From NCBI GenBank assembly GCA_023419605.1, contig JAEZXR010000041.1, positions 28,092 through 92,091 of the forward strand: a DNA stretch of 64,000 bases. Direction: 5' to 3'. Below the pieces are notes generated by a model. The model had not been told where the DNA came from. It did not search any database and worked only from the letters and a program-made list of their open reading frames with translations. This DNA is from Bacillota bacterium (GTDB lineage: Bacteria > Bacillota > Clostridia > Acetivibrionales > JAEZXR01). The translations under genes were made by a program, and so were the position numbers. Below are positions 43,688-53,244 of this stretch, in pieces (the first letter of the stretch is position 1; every line of letters begins with the position of its first letter).

Positions 43688-44311
43688 ATGAAGGACAGGC
43701 TTTTAAATATATTTTTACTGCCCAGAACAGTATACCAGAAGGTTACCGATAAAAAAGCTACACTGTATGCCGGAATTTTATTCGTCGGGGCCGTTGATAT
43801 CGCTTTCCCGCTGGTTGCCAGATATCTGGACCTCTTTAGAGGGAAGCCCCAGACCACCTTGAATTATAATATCGGGCTAATCCTTCTGTTTGCAGTAATG
43901 CTGGGCATTGTGGACGTAATGTTTTTCTCTTTGCCGTTGTATGATTTTTGCAAGTTTATAAAGAAAGGCGATGTAGGTCCGGGGAACGCCTCCCTGATGA
44001 AGTTCAGCAAGGCGTACATGCTGGCACACCTTGTAGTAATCCCTTTTAATATACTGTTTTTAATATTGCTTTACAATCCGACGGGAGCCATGATCCCGGA
44101 CGGGATGGTATTTTTGGCCGCCATTTATTTTTATTTTATTATGCCGACTTGGTTTACAGGCATTATAGCCCGGGGTGCCAACGTCATATTTAACTTTGAA
44201 CCCAGGTTCAAACCCCTTGTTTTTGCAGCCATATTTACCTGGAATTATCTGTTGAGCAACTACGCCCTGGATTATGTGGTAAACAATTGGGTCATGTACT
44301 TTTTTAAATAG
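43688..44311 (+). CDS. Multi-pass membrane protein, Yip1/DUF-like
   Basis: 207 residues from ATG 43688 (AAAGGAGA upstream). Five membrane helices: about 22-44, 64-87, 113-138, 143-162 and 181-200. The arrangement, with a short basic N-terminus and the SLPLYDFCKFI segment, recalls Yip1-domain proteins, but I am not sure. No functional residues are evident. Single gene with a terminator behind it. Confidence 0.6.
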   Translation: MKDRLLNIFLLPRTVYQKVTDKKATLYAGILFVGAVDIAFPLVARYLDLFRGKPQTTLNYNIGLILLFAVMLGIVDVMFFSLPLYDFCKFIKKGDVGPGNASLMKFSKAYMLAHLVVIPFNILFLILLYNPTGAMIPDGMVFLAAIYFYFIMPTWFTGIIARGANVIFNFEPRFKPLVFAAIFTWNYLLSNYALDYVVNNWVMYFFK

Positions 44312-44333
44312 TTCCTAAGAAGCAAAAGGATAT

Positions 44334-44362
44334 AAAACGCCGGCGGCACGCTGGCGTTTTTC
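44334..44362. terminator. Bidirectional terminator
   Basis: AAAACGCC pairs with GGCGTTTT between converging genes. Confidence 0.75.
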
Positions 44363-44405
44363 ATGTATGGGCAAAGCAAAGTGCGTTAGCCTTTTATTCT
44401 TTCCT

Positions 44406-45647
44406 TCATGAGAACAGAGGTGATACAAACAGAACTAAGGAGAGGACGATAATAAACAAAACCGTAGTCCAGGAAACGATATTCTGTACTTTGGAATTTA
44501 CATATTTGCCCATAATCCTTTTATCATTGACCAGGAAGATCATAAAGGTCAGTATGATGGGGGATAAAATACCTGCCACCTGCTGTGTTATAAGAATCAC
44601 TTTCATCAGAGGCAGGCCGGGAATCAGGATCAGCAAGCTGCCAAATAGAAGTATGGCCGTATAAATACCAAAAAAAGCGGGTGCTTCCTTATACTCATGG
44701 TCAACTCCACTTTCCCATCCAAAGGCTTCGCAAATGGCATAGGAAGTAGATAAGGGAATAATGGCTGTGGCCAGTACCGAGGCACCGAAAAGCCCTAATC
44801 CGAAGAGCAGGAAGGCATACTCGCCTGCCAGGGGCTTTAGCGCCAGGGCAGCCTGTTCCGCGCTGGTTATGGATATTCCCGTTTTGTACAAGGTAGTTGC
44901 GGTACATACGATGATAAAAAAGGAAACGGCATTGCCCCAGAAAGAGCCCAGATACACATCCAGTTTTTCGTATTTGTATTCTTTTATGCTTAACTTTTTA
45001 TCCACGATGGACGATTGGAGATAAAACTGCATATAGGGAGTTATAGTAGTTCCAATCATCCCGATAAAGGTCAGAAGAAAGCCCGTCTCAAGGGATAGGG
45101 AGGGTGTAGCCATGCTTTTAAAAACTTCGCCCCAGTGCGGCTTTGCCATAAAGGCGGAAACAATATATCCAAAAAATACAAAGGTGAACAGAAGGAATAC
45201 TTTTTCCACCTTGCTGTAGGAACCCTTTGTGACCAAAAGCCATATGGCGATAGCGATAATGGGAACCGAGACATATTTCCCGATGCCGAACAGCTCCATA
45301 CTGGCTGCAATGCCTGCGAAATCTCCAAGAACCACACCAAAGTTGGCAATAAAAAGAACCAGCATGGCAAAAAATGTGAGTTTCACGCCAAATTTTTCGC
45401 GGATCAGGTCCGAAAGGCCCTTGCCTGTGACCACCGCCATTCTTGCATTCATTTCCTGAATAATGGCCAGACTGAAGGTAATAAGGAGAAGGCCCCAGAG
45501 CATCTTATATCCGTAGGATGCGCCGATAGAGGCATAGGTGGTAATTCCCCCGGCATCATTTCCGGCATTGACCGTGATGAGTCCGGGACCGATAATGCTA
45601 AACACAAGAAAAATATTTTTAAACTTTTTGGAAATGGTGCTTTTCAT
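44406..45647 (-). CDS. NRAMP-related transporter, probable Mg2+ importer (NRMT type)
   Basis: 413 residues, about 11 membrane helices, NRAMP fold. The metal site differs from Mn/Fe NRAMPs. In TM1 the usual DPGN is DAGG (Asp31, Gly34). In TM6 the usual MPH is TPY (Thr203, Tyr205). Loss of the soft methionine ligand is a mark of the NRAMP-related Mg2+ transporters. Context agrees: it overlaps by 4 bp the upstream PRC/MgtE-N/CBS gene, and the pair lies behind an M-box Mg2+ riboswitch. It should import Mg2+ when the ion is scarce. Ion choice is inferred, not shown. Confidence 0.82.
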   Translation of the reverse strand: MKSTISKKFKNIFLVFSIIGPGLITVNAGNDAGGITTYASIGASYGYKMLWGLLLITFSLAIIQEMNARMAVVTGKGLSDLIREKFGVKLTFFAMLVLFIANFGVVLGDFAGIAASMELFGIGKYVSVPIIAIAIWLLVTKGSYSKVEKVFLLFTFVFFGYIVSAFMAKPHWGEVFKSMATPSLSLETGFLLTFIGMIGTTITPYMQFYLQSSIVDKKLSIKEYKYEKLDVYLGSFWGNAVSFFIIVCTATTLYKTGISITSAEQAALALKPLAGEYAFLLFGLGLFGASVLATAIIPLSTSYAICEAFGWESGVDHEYKEAPAFFGIYTAILLFGSLLILIPGLPLMKVILITQQVAGILSPIILTFMIFLVNDKRIMGKYVNSKVQNIVSWTTVLFIIVLSLVLFVSPLFS

Positions 45648-46900
45648 GCGATTACCCTCCTTAAACGGACAAGCTCGTACATCAGGTCATTTAAAGAGAT
45701 GGTGCCCACCATTTCCCTGTTTTCATCCAAAACAGGGATGTAGAGCAGATTGTACTTGCGCATCACCTCAAGAGCCGCATCAATATCATCCTCGTCATTC
45801 AGGCTCTTAATGTTAGGCGTCATTAATTCGTAAAGCTTAATTTCGGCTTCCGACAAAACCATATCATACAAAGAGATAACACCCAACAATTTTCTTTTAC
45901 TGTTCACCAGATAGAGGTAGTGCGTTGACTCTTCTCCGGGCTTTGTTTCCTTTAACTGTGTCAGGGCGTCCTTCACGGAGATGTCCGGCAAAAAAGAGAC
46001 AAAGTCTTTGGACATCAGGCTTCCCACCGTCTGTCTCTCATACTCCATAAGCTCTCTGATTTCCTCGGAACTTTCGGTTTCCATTTGCGTTAACAGCTTT
46101 TCTGCCCGTATATCTTCGATTTCCTCCAGTATATCGGCAGCTTCGTCGGAGGGCATGATCTCAAGAATGTCGGAAGCCTTCTCATCCGATAGGGTTTCCA
46201 GAATGCTTCTTTGTATTCCGGTTTCAACTTCTTCCAGAACTTCAGCGGCTTTTTCATTATCAAGGCTCTGGAAAAGAAGTGTTCTGCTTTGACTGTCCAG
46301 TTCTTCAATAATGTCCGCGATATCGGCGGCATGCAAAGTCTTCATTTTGTTTAAGGAAGTCGATAGACGCAGGTTTTCTACCCCGGTATTCAAGGGCTGG
46401 ACATTATCCCAATAAATCAGGGTGTTTCGGAATTCGATTTTAAACAGTTCGGTAAAACGAATGGCCAGGTATTCGACTCCAAGGCGGCGCAGAAGCCCGC
46501 GGAAGCCGATATCCACGGCAACCAGCTTCCAGACACCGCTAATTAGGCCCATCCGGACGTCATTTACCCGTTCTACTTTTTTTCCGTTAATGTCTACGAT
46601 TTGTTTGTCGAGAAAATCCCGTGCAAGAAATATATCATTTTCAGGAACAGGCATGACCAGAATATTGCTGCTGTTCAGCCGGACGGTATACTGCTCGGAC
46701 CCATCCTTGACAAACTCAAGGGAGTCGGAGGAAATGTAGGATAACCGTCTTCCGTTTTTTACTTCTATGGCTTTGATGGTCGGCTTATCTGCATCGAAAT
46801 CCAAAATCAGATCATTGAGTTTTCCGATGATAGAGCCGGAAACATTGCTGATATTTTTGTAAAGAATTTTGCTGAAGAAAAAGCTGTTTGCTTTGTGCAT
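45644..46900 (-). CDS. PRC-barrel / MgtE N-domain / CBS protein, Mg2+-sensor-like
   Basis: 418 residues, soluble, from ATG 46900 (GGGAGGGAGA upstream). Order: PRC-barrel (residues ~15-75), a second barrel-like segment (~90-160), an MgtE N-terminal superhelix (~190-290; HAADIADIIEELDSQSRTLLFQ and MPSDEAADILEEI) and two CBS domains (~300-418). It lacks the membrane channel of MgtE. MgtE N and CBS parts sense Mg2+ and gate the channel, so this protein may gate or regulate the NRAMP-related transporter encoded by the overlapping next gene. That partnership is inference from the operon. Confidence 0.82.
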   Translation of the reverse strand: MHKANSFFFSKILYKNISNVSGSIIGKLNDLILDFDADKPTIKAIEVKNGRRLSYISSDSLEFVKDGSEQYTVRLNSSNILVMPVPENDIFLARDFLDKQIVDINGKKVERVNDVRMGLISGVWKLVAVDIGFRGLLRRLGVEYLAIRFTELFKIEFRNTLIYWDNVQPLNTGVENLRLSTSLNKMKTLHAADIADIIEELDSQSRTLLFQSLDNEKAAEVLEEVETGIQRSILETLSDEKASDILEIMPSDEAADILEEIEDIRAEKLLTQMETESSEEIRELMEYERQTVGSLMSKDFVSFLPDISVKDALTQLKETKPGEESTHYLYLVNSKRKLLGVISLYDMVLSEAEIKLYELMTPNIKSLNDEDDIDAALEVMRKYNLLYIPVLDENREMVGTISLNDLMYELVRLRRVIA

Positions 46901-46912
46901 AGTTCTCCCTCC

Positions 46913-46965
46913 CATTTACACAGGGAGTAAGAATATTAAAATGGACAGACTACTCCCTGTAAATA
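46913..46965 (-). other. Hairpin just upstream of the MgtE-N gene
   Basis: ACAGGGAGTA and TACTCCCTGT form a 10-bp stem between the M-box and the ribosome binding site. It may modulate translation or mark mRNA processing. Confidence 0.4.
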
Positions 46966-47053
46966 TTTTTTTGTAGTTTTCACATTAAAATACACTCTGC
47001 ATAAATTCGCAGGGTCGCTATCCATCCACCTAACCTCCTTAGAGCACAAATTA

Positions 47054-47256
47054 AAAAGCCTCTCACACAAGTGAAAGGCATGTCAAACAAACCCATTCGG
47101 TCACTTGTTGAGCTTTAGCTCTATACAGCGTAGGACATCAAATCCAGCTACATTAAGTAAAACCTTATTTCGGTAGTACCTGTTGACCCTTGGGCATCTC
47201 TCGATGTGGCAGGGCAGCAGCCTGTGTCTGTATAGTAACCTCACCTAACGATGATT
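47054..47256 (-). promoter_or_regulatory. M-box (ykoK) Mg2+ riboswitch with terminator
   Basis: Read on the minus strand, the conserved blocks come in order: GTTAGGTGAGG (near 47250), ATACAGACACAGGCTGCTGCC, GGGTCAACAGGTACTACCGA, AGCTGGATTTGATGTCC and ACGCTGTATAGAGCTAAAGC. A terminator follows: GCCTTTCAC-TTG-TGTGAGAGGC and TTTTTAA (47083-47054). ACAAGTGA of the aptamer end can pair with TCACTTGT of the terminator stem as the antiterminator. Mg2+ should stabilise the aptamer and end transcription. Confidence 0.93.
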
Positions 47257-47270
47257 GAAATTTCTTTGTA

Positions 47271-47299
47271 ATTATACACCTGCTATCTGCTAATAACAA
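47271..47299 (-). promoter_or_regulatory. Promoter of the Mg2+ operon
   Basis: On the minus strand TTGTTA (47299-47294), 17-nt spacer, TATAAT (47276-47271), just ahead of the M-box. Confidence 0.75.
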
Positions 47300-47471
47300 T
47301 ATGCAAAAATAATTTAATGGTACCGGTTACGGATAAATTTTTTAGTGATTTTTCATGTCTGCAGACCGGAATCAAAAATTTCCTGTAAATTATAGTTGTA
47401 AAAACGCAAAATTCTGTTATAATAGAGTGGTGGAAGATTCACCTCAGTGGGTAAATCGCACTATATAGCCT

Positions 47472-47546
47472 GTTCCGGTGGCCTAATGGATAAGGTAATG
47501 GATTCCGGTTCCATTGATGCGGGTTCGATTCCTGTCCGGAACGCCA
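47472..47546 (+). tRNA. tRNA-Arg (CCG)
   Basis: 75 nt, acceptor GTTCCGG/CCGGAAC, discriminator G, encoded CCA. Anticodon stem ATGGA/TCCAT with loop TTCCGGT, anticodon CCG. A TTGTAA-N16-TATAAT promoter lies at 47396-47423. Confidence 0.93.
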
Positions 47547-47547
47547 A

Positions 47548-47587
47548 AAGAGAGTTGTATGATAAAACATCGTGCAACTCTTTTTTT
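47548..47587 (+). terminator. Terminator of tRNA-Arg
   Basis: GAGTTGTATGAT pairs with ATCGTGCAACTC, followed by seven T. Confidence 0.85.
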
Positions 47588-47745
47588 ACTTAGAATGGTG
47601 GATATTTGCAATAAAATCGTAAGTTCTTTATTTGATTTATGGACGACTCTTGTGGTACACTGATTCTAAGGTGGCATATTTCGATCATAAAATCATCAAA
47701 TTTATATTTATATAGTTAAGTGTTAATTCAACAGGGGGTCCGGGG

Positions 47746-50097
47746 ATGTTCAATAAAGTATTACCCAAAAGAAGAAGTATTGTATTTACCTGGCTGATTT
47801 CGTATACACTGGTTTTGATTGTTCCTGTTCTGATTAGCGGGATAAATTATATACAGTCTTCGAAAGTGCTGGAAAAGGAAATCAATAACTCAAACAACCT
47901 CTCATTAAGAAGAATACAGAATCAGATGGATACGCTCATCGGAGATGCGGAACGTCTGAGCACCGAGATTGCGCTGAATCCCCGGATCAGTGAGCTGATG
48001 AAATTAAACAGTTCTGTAGGGAGTTTATCGGGGTATGACATTTACCAGGCCGTTCACGATTTGGGTTCCTATAAAATACCCAATAGCTCCATCGATGATT
48101 ACTATATTTACTTCAGGAACCTTGACCTGGTTTTATCCGGATACACGGGTAAGGACAGTCAACATCATTATGATACCTACTTCAGTGATACCGGTGTAAC
48201 TTTCGAACAGTGGAAAGGCATGATTTCCGGACAGTACCCCAGTAATTATATCACCTCTTATGCAACCAGTGTGCGAGGAAAAGAGAATAAAAATGTTGTT
48301 CTGATAAAGACCATTCCCCTAAACATACAGGGGAACCATGCTGCCAATATCATCATAACATTGGATGAAGCCAGGTTTATGGAAGATGCAAGAGATATTG
48401 AAGCCCTGAGCGAAGGAAATGTTTTGATTTTGGGGAGCGATAATAAAATCGTGGCAGGCTCCATACCTTCTACCGGGATTGCCGGACTGAAATATGAGGA
48501 TATGAAGGACACCGGCGGAATGCTCCATATAAATCTGGGAAACGAGAAAGTGGTAGTATCCTATGCCAGTTCACGAATTACCAACTGGAAATATGTTGCT
48601 ATCGTGCCTGACAGTGTTTTTTGGCGGAAGTTAAACTATACCCGGAACATGACCATTGTCAGCCTGCTGTTTTGCCTGATTATCGGAGGGGTTGTTACGG
48701 CGGTGTCGCTAAAAAAGAATTATAACCCTATAAGCAGGCTAGTGAAGCTTCTTGAAAAAGATCAGGGCATGAATTTTGACAAACGAAATAATGAATACCT
48801 TTTTATTCAGCAGGTCATTGATAAACTACAGTCGGACAAGCAGAGAACCGATACCATCCTTGAACAGCAGAATAAGGAATTGAAGGCCGGATTGCTGGCG
48901 CGCTTGCTAAAGGGCAGAGTCGGAGGGAATCTTCCAGCCCAGGATGCCCTTTCCCTTCATGGAATTCACTTCGGTTCGGACACTTTTGCCGTCATGGTGT
49001 TTTATATTGAGGATTATTCCGAGCTTTTCTTTCAACAGGTGGAGAATCAGGAGCCGGAGGACGATTTTGAAAAATTTAAAATGGTGCAGTTTATTGTGAC
49101 GAATGTTATAGAGGAAATGGTAGGGCAGAGGAACAGTACAGGATATGTGACGGATATTGACGATATGCTGGTCTGCCTCATTAATTTCGGTAAGGAAGAG
49201 GCTGCGGCAGGAAAGGAAGAAATGACGAGGATTGTACAGGAAGCACAGGCTTTCCTCAACAAGCATTTCAATATTAACTTCATAACGGCAGTAAGTACGA
49301 TCCACAAAACTCTGACGGGGATACCGGAAGCTTACAGCGAGGCGTTGCAGACGCTGGAGTATAAAAAGGTCCTTGGAATTGAAGAAATTATCCATTATGA
49401 AGATATTATCGGAATGCCCAAAGGAGATTACTATTATCCCCTTGAAATCGAACGGCAGTTGATCAATTCCATAAAGGTAGGGGATTTTGATAATTCAAAA
49501 CAGATTCTGGATGATATTTTCAAAAAGAATTTTGAAAGCACCAAGCTTTCTCTGGAAATAGCCCGGTGTCTGGTGTTTGACCTGGTGAGTACAATGATAA
49601 AAACAGTCAATGACGTACATCATTCCATCAGCAGTGAGCTCTTGAAGGAAGTCAAACCCATTGAAAGGCTGCTAAGCTGCAAAAGTGTTGCTGAGATGCG
49701 GCGTGAAATGACGAATATTCTGGATGTCTTTTGCAATTACATTAAAAAGGCAAAAAGCAAAGTGAAAAATAAGGATACGGATCAGCAGCTTGCCGTGGAG
49801 GTTACAAAATTCGTACAAGACAATTATATGGATGTTAATCTGGGTGTTACGGCCATTGCAGAAAGCTTTAATGTCCATATCGTACACCTGTCAAAGACCT
49901 TTAAGGAGCAAACAGGAGAGGGGCTGGCGGACTTCATTACCAAAATCCGTTTGGAGAAGGCAAAGGAACTGCTAAAAGAACTCAGTAGTATAGAAGAGGT
50001 ATCCAATGCTGTGGGGTATAGCAATATTCGAACTTTTATGCGGGCTTTTAAAAAGATCGAGGGAATCACCCCCGGAAAATTTAAGGAATTGGAATAA
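47746..50097 (+). CDS. Membrane-bound AraC-type regulator with Cache sensor
   Basis: 783 residues. Membrane helices at ~14-35 and ~302-322 flank an extracytoplasmic Cache-like sensor. A cytoplasmic region follows (~325-680), partly resembling a degenerate GGDEF-like fold. The last ~100 residues are two AraC-type HTH motifs (NLGVTAIAESFNVHIVHLSKTFKEQTG and SSIEEVSNAVGYSNIRTFMRAFKKIEG, read in parts). It joins sensing and DNA binding in one chain, a type often found next to LplB/YtcP importers in pectin utilisation. It likely controls the genes from 50454 on. A terminator separates it from them. Confidence 0.88.
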   Translation: MFNKVLPKRRSIVFTWLISYTLVLIVPVLISGINYIQSSKVLEKEINNSNNLSLRRIQNQMDTLIGDAERLSTEIALNPRISELMKLNSSVGSLSGYDIYQAVHDLGSYKIPNSSIDDYYIYFRNLDLVLSGYTGKDSQHHYDTYFSDTGVTFEQWKGMISGQYPSNYITSYATSVRGKENKNVVLIKTIPLNIQGNHAANIIITLDEARFMEDARDIEALSEGNVLILGSDNKIVAGSIPSTGIAGLKYEDMKDTGGMLHINLGNEKVVVSYASSRITNWKYVAIVPDSVFWRKLNYTRNMTIVSLLFCLIIGGVVTAVSLKKNYNPISRLVKLLEKDQGMNFDKRNNEYLFIQQVIDKLQSDKQRTDTILEQQNKELKAGLLARLLKGRVGGNLPAQDALSLHGIHFGSDTFAVMVFYIEDYSELFFQQVENQEPEDDFEKFKMVQFIVTNVIEEMVGQRNSTGYVTDIDDMLVCLINFGKEEAAAGKEEMTRIVQEAQAFLNKHFNINFITAVSTIHKTLTGIPEAYSEALQTLEYKKVLGIEEIIHYEDIIGMPKGDYYYPLEIERQLINSIKVGDFDNSKQILDDIFKKNFESTKLSLEIARCLVFDLVSTMIKTVNDVHHSISSELLKEVKPIERLLSCKSVAEMRREMTNILDVFCNYIKKAKSKVKNKDTDQQLAVEVTKFVQDNYMDVNLGVTAIAESFNVHIVHLSKTFKEQTGEGLADFITKIRLEKAKELLKELSSIEEVSNAVGYSNIRTFMRAFKKIEGITPGKFKELE

Positions 50098-50102
50098 CTT
50101 TG

Positions 50103-50139
50103 ACAGCTTTTATGATGTGCATCATAGAAGCTGTTTTTT
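50103..50139 (+). terminator. Terminator of the AraC-type regulator gene
   Basis: ACAGCTTTTATGAT pairs with ATCATAGAAGCTGT, followed by TTTTTTG. Confidence 0.9.
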
Positions 50140-50453
50140 GTAATGGGGCACCGTATTCATGGAGGTTTTAAATAATGTCCAGTGACAGAAAATAATGACC
50201 AGTGGCGGAAAACGGCTGTATAACAGGCTTGTCGGGCCATTAAATAATAGCATGCCGCTTTAAAATGTGTCTATTTACTTTCACTATGGTTAGGGAGTAC
50301 TATAAAGTTGATGAATGCATTCAACGTTTGTGAAAAGATAATACAAAATCCCTATACCCACTACACGCAATAAGAATGGGTTTTAACAGTGAAAATCCAT
50401 ACCCCTTTTAGAGGGAAATAACAAGTAGTTTTGAAAAAAACAGGAGGTAACTT
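50140..50453 (+). other. Regulatory gap before the second importer operon
   Basis: This 314-bp gap should hold the promoter and the binding site of the AraC-type regulator. I see two CCAGTG-CGG-like segments near 50178 and 50200 and no canonical promoter with good spacing. AGGAGG lies before the next ATG. Confidence 0.35.
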
Positions 50454-52106
50454 ATGTTCAAAAACGTAACTAGAGGCGTTTCTTTAGCCGTAGCATTGGT
50501 TTTACTGTCCACTTCGGCCATTGGTTGTGGTAAAAAGGAAGGAAACAGCGCAGCACCAGGTACAGCAACTCCTGCAGCCAGCACTCAACCAGCTGCAGCG
50601 TCCTATCCTTTAAAAACGGATGTTACTCTTAAGTATTGGATGGAACTGCACTCCAATGCTACAGGATACGCAAAGAATTTTGGAGAGCTTCAAATCGCTA
50701 AAGACCTGCAGGAAAAAACAGGTGTAAAGGTTGAATATATCCACCCGGCGACAGGACAGGCCACAGAGGCCTTTAATATCCTTGTGGCTTCAGGTGATCT
50801 TCCGGATATTATTGAATACAGATGGACAAACAACTATCCCGGAGGGCCTAACGCTGCACTCAGTAATGGTGTAATTACAAAGTTAAACGATGCCATAACC
50901 AAATATTCCCCCAATTTGCAGGCTCTTCTGAAGAAGTATCCGGAAGTGGATAAGGGCATGAAGACCGATGATGGTTCCTATTACTTCTATCCCTTCCTCA
51001 GAGGAGAACCCGGTACTACCGAGCTTCTTAGTACAGCAGGTCCCATCGTAAGAAAAGACTGGCTGGATGAATTGGGATTACCTGTTCCTGAAACCACAGA
51101 TGACTGGTACAACATGTTAAAGGCATTTAAAGAAAAGAAAGGTGTGGAAATCCCGCTGACAAGCTATGCAGACCCGAACCCTGCCAATGGAAGCCAGATT
51201 CTGTACATCTTTGACGGTGCCTTTGGTATCAGCAACACGTTCTATACGGATAACGGAAAAGTTAAGTTTGGCCCGGCTGAAGCTGGATATAAGGATATGG
51301 TGGCTTACCTGGCAAAACTGTATAAAGAAGGCTTGCTGGACAAAAACTTTGCTACTACGGACAAAAAGACTGTAGACTCCAACATGCTGAACGGTAAATC
51401 GGGTGCGGCTTACGGGTCCGGTGGATCCCATGTAGGTACCTACCTGTCAACAATGAAAGATAAAGATCCTAAATTTAACGTAGTCGGTGTTAAACAACCG
51501 GTAGGTAAAAAAGGCGACAAATTGCTGTATGGTAATATCTCCGCTCAATTGGATCCTACTGTTCAAGCGGCCATTACAACGAAGTGCAAAAACGTAGAGG
51601 TTGCTGCGAGATACCTGGATTACGGCTATGGCCAGGAAGGTCATTTGTTATATAACTTCGGTAAGGAAGGCGTAAGCTACACTATGGTCAATGGCAAGCC
51701 AACCTATACAGACCTCGTTATGAAGAACCCTGACAAACTGACACAGGCACAGGCAATGACCAAGTACAGCAGAGGAAATACCAATGGTCCATTCGTTCAG
51801 GACAATGGATATATCGAGCAGTATTACTCAATGCCACAGCAGAAGGAATCTTTGAAAGCTTGGGCTGATCAGGAAAAGATCAAGACACAGGTGCCGCTGA
51901 TCACTCCGACAGAAGCTGAAAGTTCAGAAACAGCAAAGCTTCAGACGGATATCACAACATACGCTCGTGAGATGCAGTATAAGTTCATCATGGGGGTTGA
52001 GCCTCTTGAAAACTTTGATAAGTACCTGGCTCAGTTGAAGAAGATGAACATCGACAAATTGCTGCAATTGAAACAGCAGGCTCTTGATCGATACAACAAG
52101 AGGTAA
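50454..52106 (+). CDS. Extracellular binding lipoprotein, LplA/YtcQ-like
   Basis: 550 residues with a lipoprotein signal peptide (lipobox SAIGC, Cys25) and an Ala/Thr/Pro linker. The large size and partnering permeases match the LplA/YtcQ group of family 1 binding proteins, which serve complex carbohydrates such as rhamnogalacturonan oligomers. It should deliver pectin fragments made by the enzymes encoded downstream. AGGAGG 7 nt before the ATG. The same base composition as its neighbours. Confidence 0.88.
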   Translation: MFKNVTRGVSLAVALVLLSTSAIGCGKKEGNSAAPGTATPAASTQPAAASYPLKTDVTLKYWMELHSNATGYAKNFGELQIAKDLQEKTGVKVEYIHPATGQATEAFNILVASGDLPDIIEYRWTNNYPGGPNAALSNGVITKLNDAITKYSPNLQALLKKYPEVDKGMKTDDGSYYFYPFLRGEPGTTELLSTAGPIVRKDWLDELGLPVPETTDDWYNMLKAFKEKKGVEIPLTSYADPNPANGSQILYIFDGAFGISNTFYTDNGKVKFGPAEAGYKDMVAYLAKLYKEGLLDKNFATTDKKTVDSNMLNGKSGAAYGSGGSHVGTYLSTMKDKDPKFNVVGVKQPVGKKGDKLLYGNISAQLDPTVQAAITTKCKNVEVAARYLDYGYGQEGHLLYNFGKEGVSYTMVNGKPTYTDLVMKNPDKLTQAQAMTKYSRGNTNGPFVQDNGYIEQYYSMPQQKESLKAWADQEKIKTQVPLITPTEAESSETAKLQTDITTYAREMQYKFIMGVEPLENFDKYLAQLKKMNIDKLLQLKQQALDRYNKR

Positions 52107-52119
52107 TTTACGCAGGCAA

Positions 52120-52155
52120 ATCCGGCAGCTGCCCCTTAGGGTGTGGCTGCCGGAT
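52120..52155 (+). other. Stem-loop between binding protein and permease genes
   Basis: ATCCGGCAGC pairs with GCTGCCGGAT; no T-run follows. Like the hairpins at 3068-3226 it probably stabilises the binding-protein mRNA. Confidence 0.65.
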
Positions 52156-52280
52156 AAATGCCTCCAATGTGCCATAGAAACGTAATTTTTCCAGGCCATG
52201 CAAGGCGCAGCATCAAGGGCGTGCATTCTGGATAAATTAATTCGGACTTTGTTCAGAAGCACTAAGAAGGAGATGAATCC

Positions 52281-53234
52281 ATGCAATCAAACACAGTATC
52301 AACAAAAAGCACCGCAAAGCGCGTATCCTTTGGGAACAAGCTGGCGATTGATTTTAAAAAGAACAAGGAATTATACCTTATTGCTCTTCCTGTCATTGCC
52401 TTTTATATCCTGTTCCATTATACGCCGATGTATGGTGCCATTATCGCTTTCAAAAACTTTAATCCTGCAAAAGGGATTTTGGGCAGCTCTTGGGTTGGAT
52501 TTAAACACTTTCAAGACTTTTTCAGTACTTATTATTTCTGGAGACTGTTGAAAAATACCCTGACCATTAGTATCACATCCCTGGTCGTAGGGTTTCCGGC
52601 TCCCATTATTTTGGCTCTTTTGATTAATGAATTACGAAGCCGTGCGTTTTCACGCACCGTTCAGACTATTACGTACATGCCCCACTTTATATCTACCGTA
52701 GTTGTATGCGGTATGATTGTAAACTTCACAAAGGATACAGGTGCAATCACCACATTTTTAAGCTATTTTGGATTTCCGAAGGAAACCATGTTAAACAACC
52801 CCGGAATGTTTGTTCCGGTTTACGTTATATCCGGCTTATGGCAGGAGATCGGCTGGGGATCAATTATCTATCTGGCTGCATTAACCGGTATAGACCAAGA
52901 ACTATACGAGGCTGCAAGAATTGATGGAGCAGGCCGATGGAAGCAAACCTTGAACATTACAATACCTTGTTTAATACCTACAATCATCATCCTCTTTATC
53001 TTGCGTATGGGGAATATGTTAAATGTAGGTTTTGAAAAAATAATTCTGTTGTATAACCCGACAATTTATGAAACTTCAGATGTTATATCATCTTTTGTAT
53101 ATCGAAAAGGACTTCAGGAGTTCAGTTGGAGCTTCAGTGCGGCTGTAGGTCTGTTTAATTCCATCATTAACTTTACACTTGTAATTGCTTCAAACTGGAT
53201 CAGCAGAAAAGCTGGCGAAACTAGCTTATGGTAG
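52281..53234 (+). CDS. ABC importer permease, LplB type
   Basis: 317 residues, six membrane helices. N-terminal family marks ELYLIALPVIAFYILFHYTPMYGAIIAFKNF (in part) and the EAA loop YEAARIDGAGRWKQTLNITI near residue 210. It is the first permease of the importer, 10 bp before the second. No ATPase gene in the locus. AAGGAGAT lies before the ATG. Confidence 0.92.
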   Translation: MQSNTVSTKSTAKRVSFGNKLAIDFKKNKELYLIALPVIAFYILFHYTPMYGAIIAFKNFNPAKGILGSSWVGFKHFQDFFSTYYFWRLLKNTLTISITSLVVGFPAPIILALLINELRSRAFSRTVQTITYMPHFISTVVVCGMIVNFTKDTGAITTFLSYFGFPKETMLNNPGMFVPVYVISGLWQEIGWGSIIYLAALTGIDQELYEAARIDGAGRWKQTLNITIPCLIPTIIILFILRMGNMLNVGFEKIILLYNPTIYETSDVISSFVYRKGLQEFSWSFSAAVGLFNSIINFTLVIASNWISRKAGETSLW

Positions 53235-53244
53235 GGGTGAAAAA

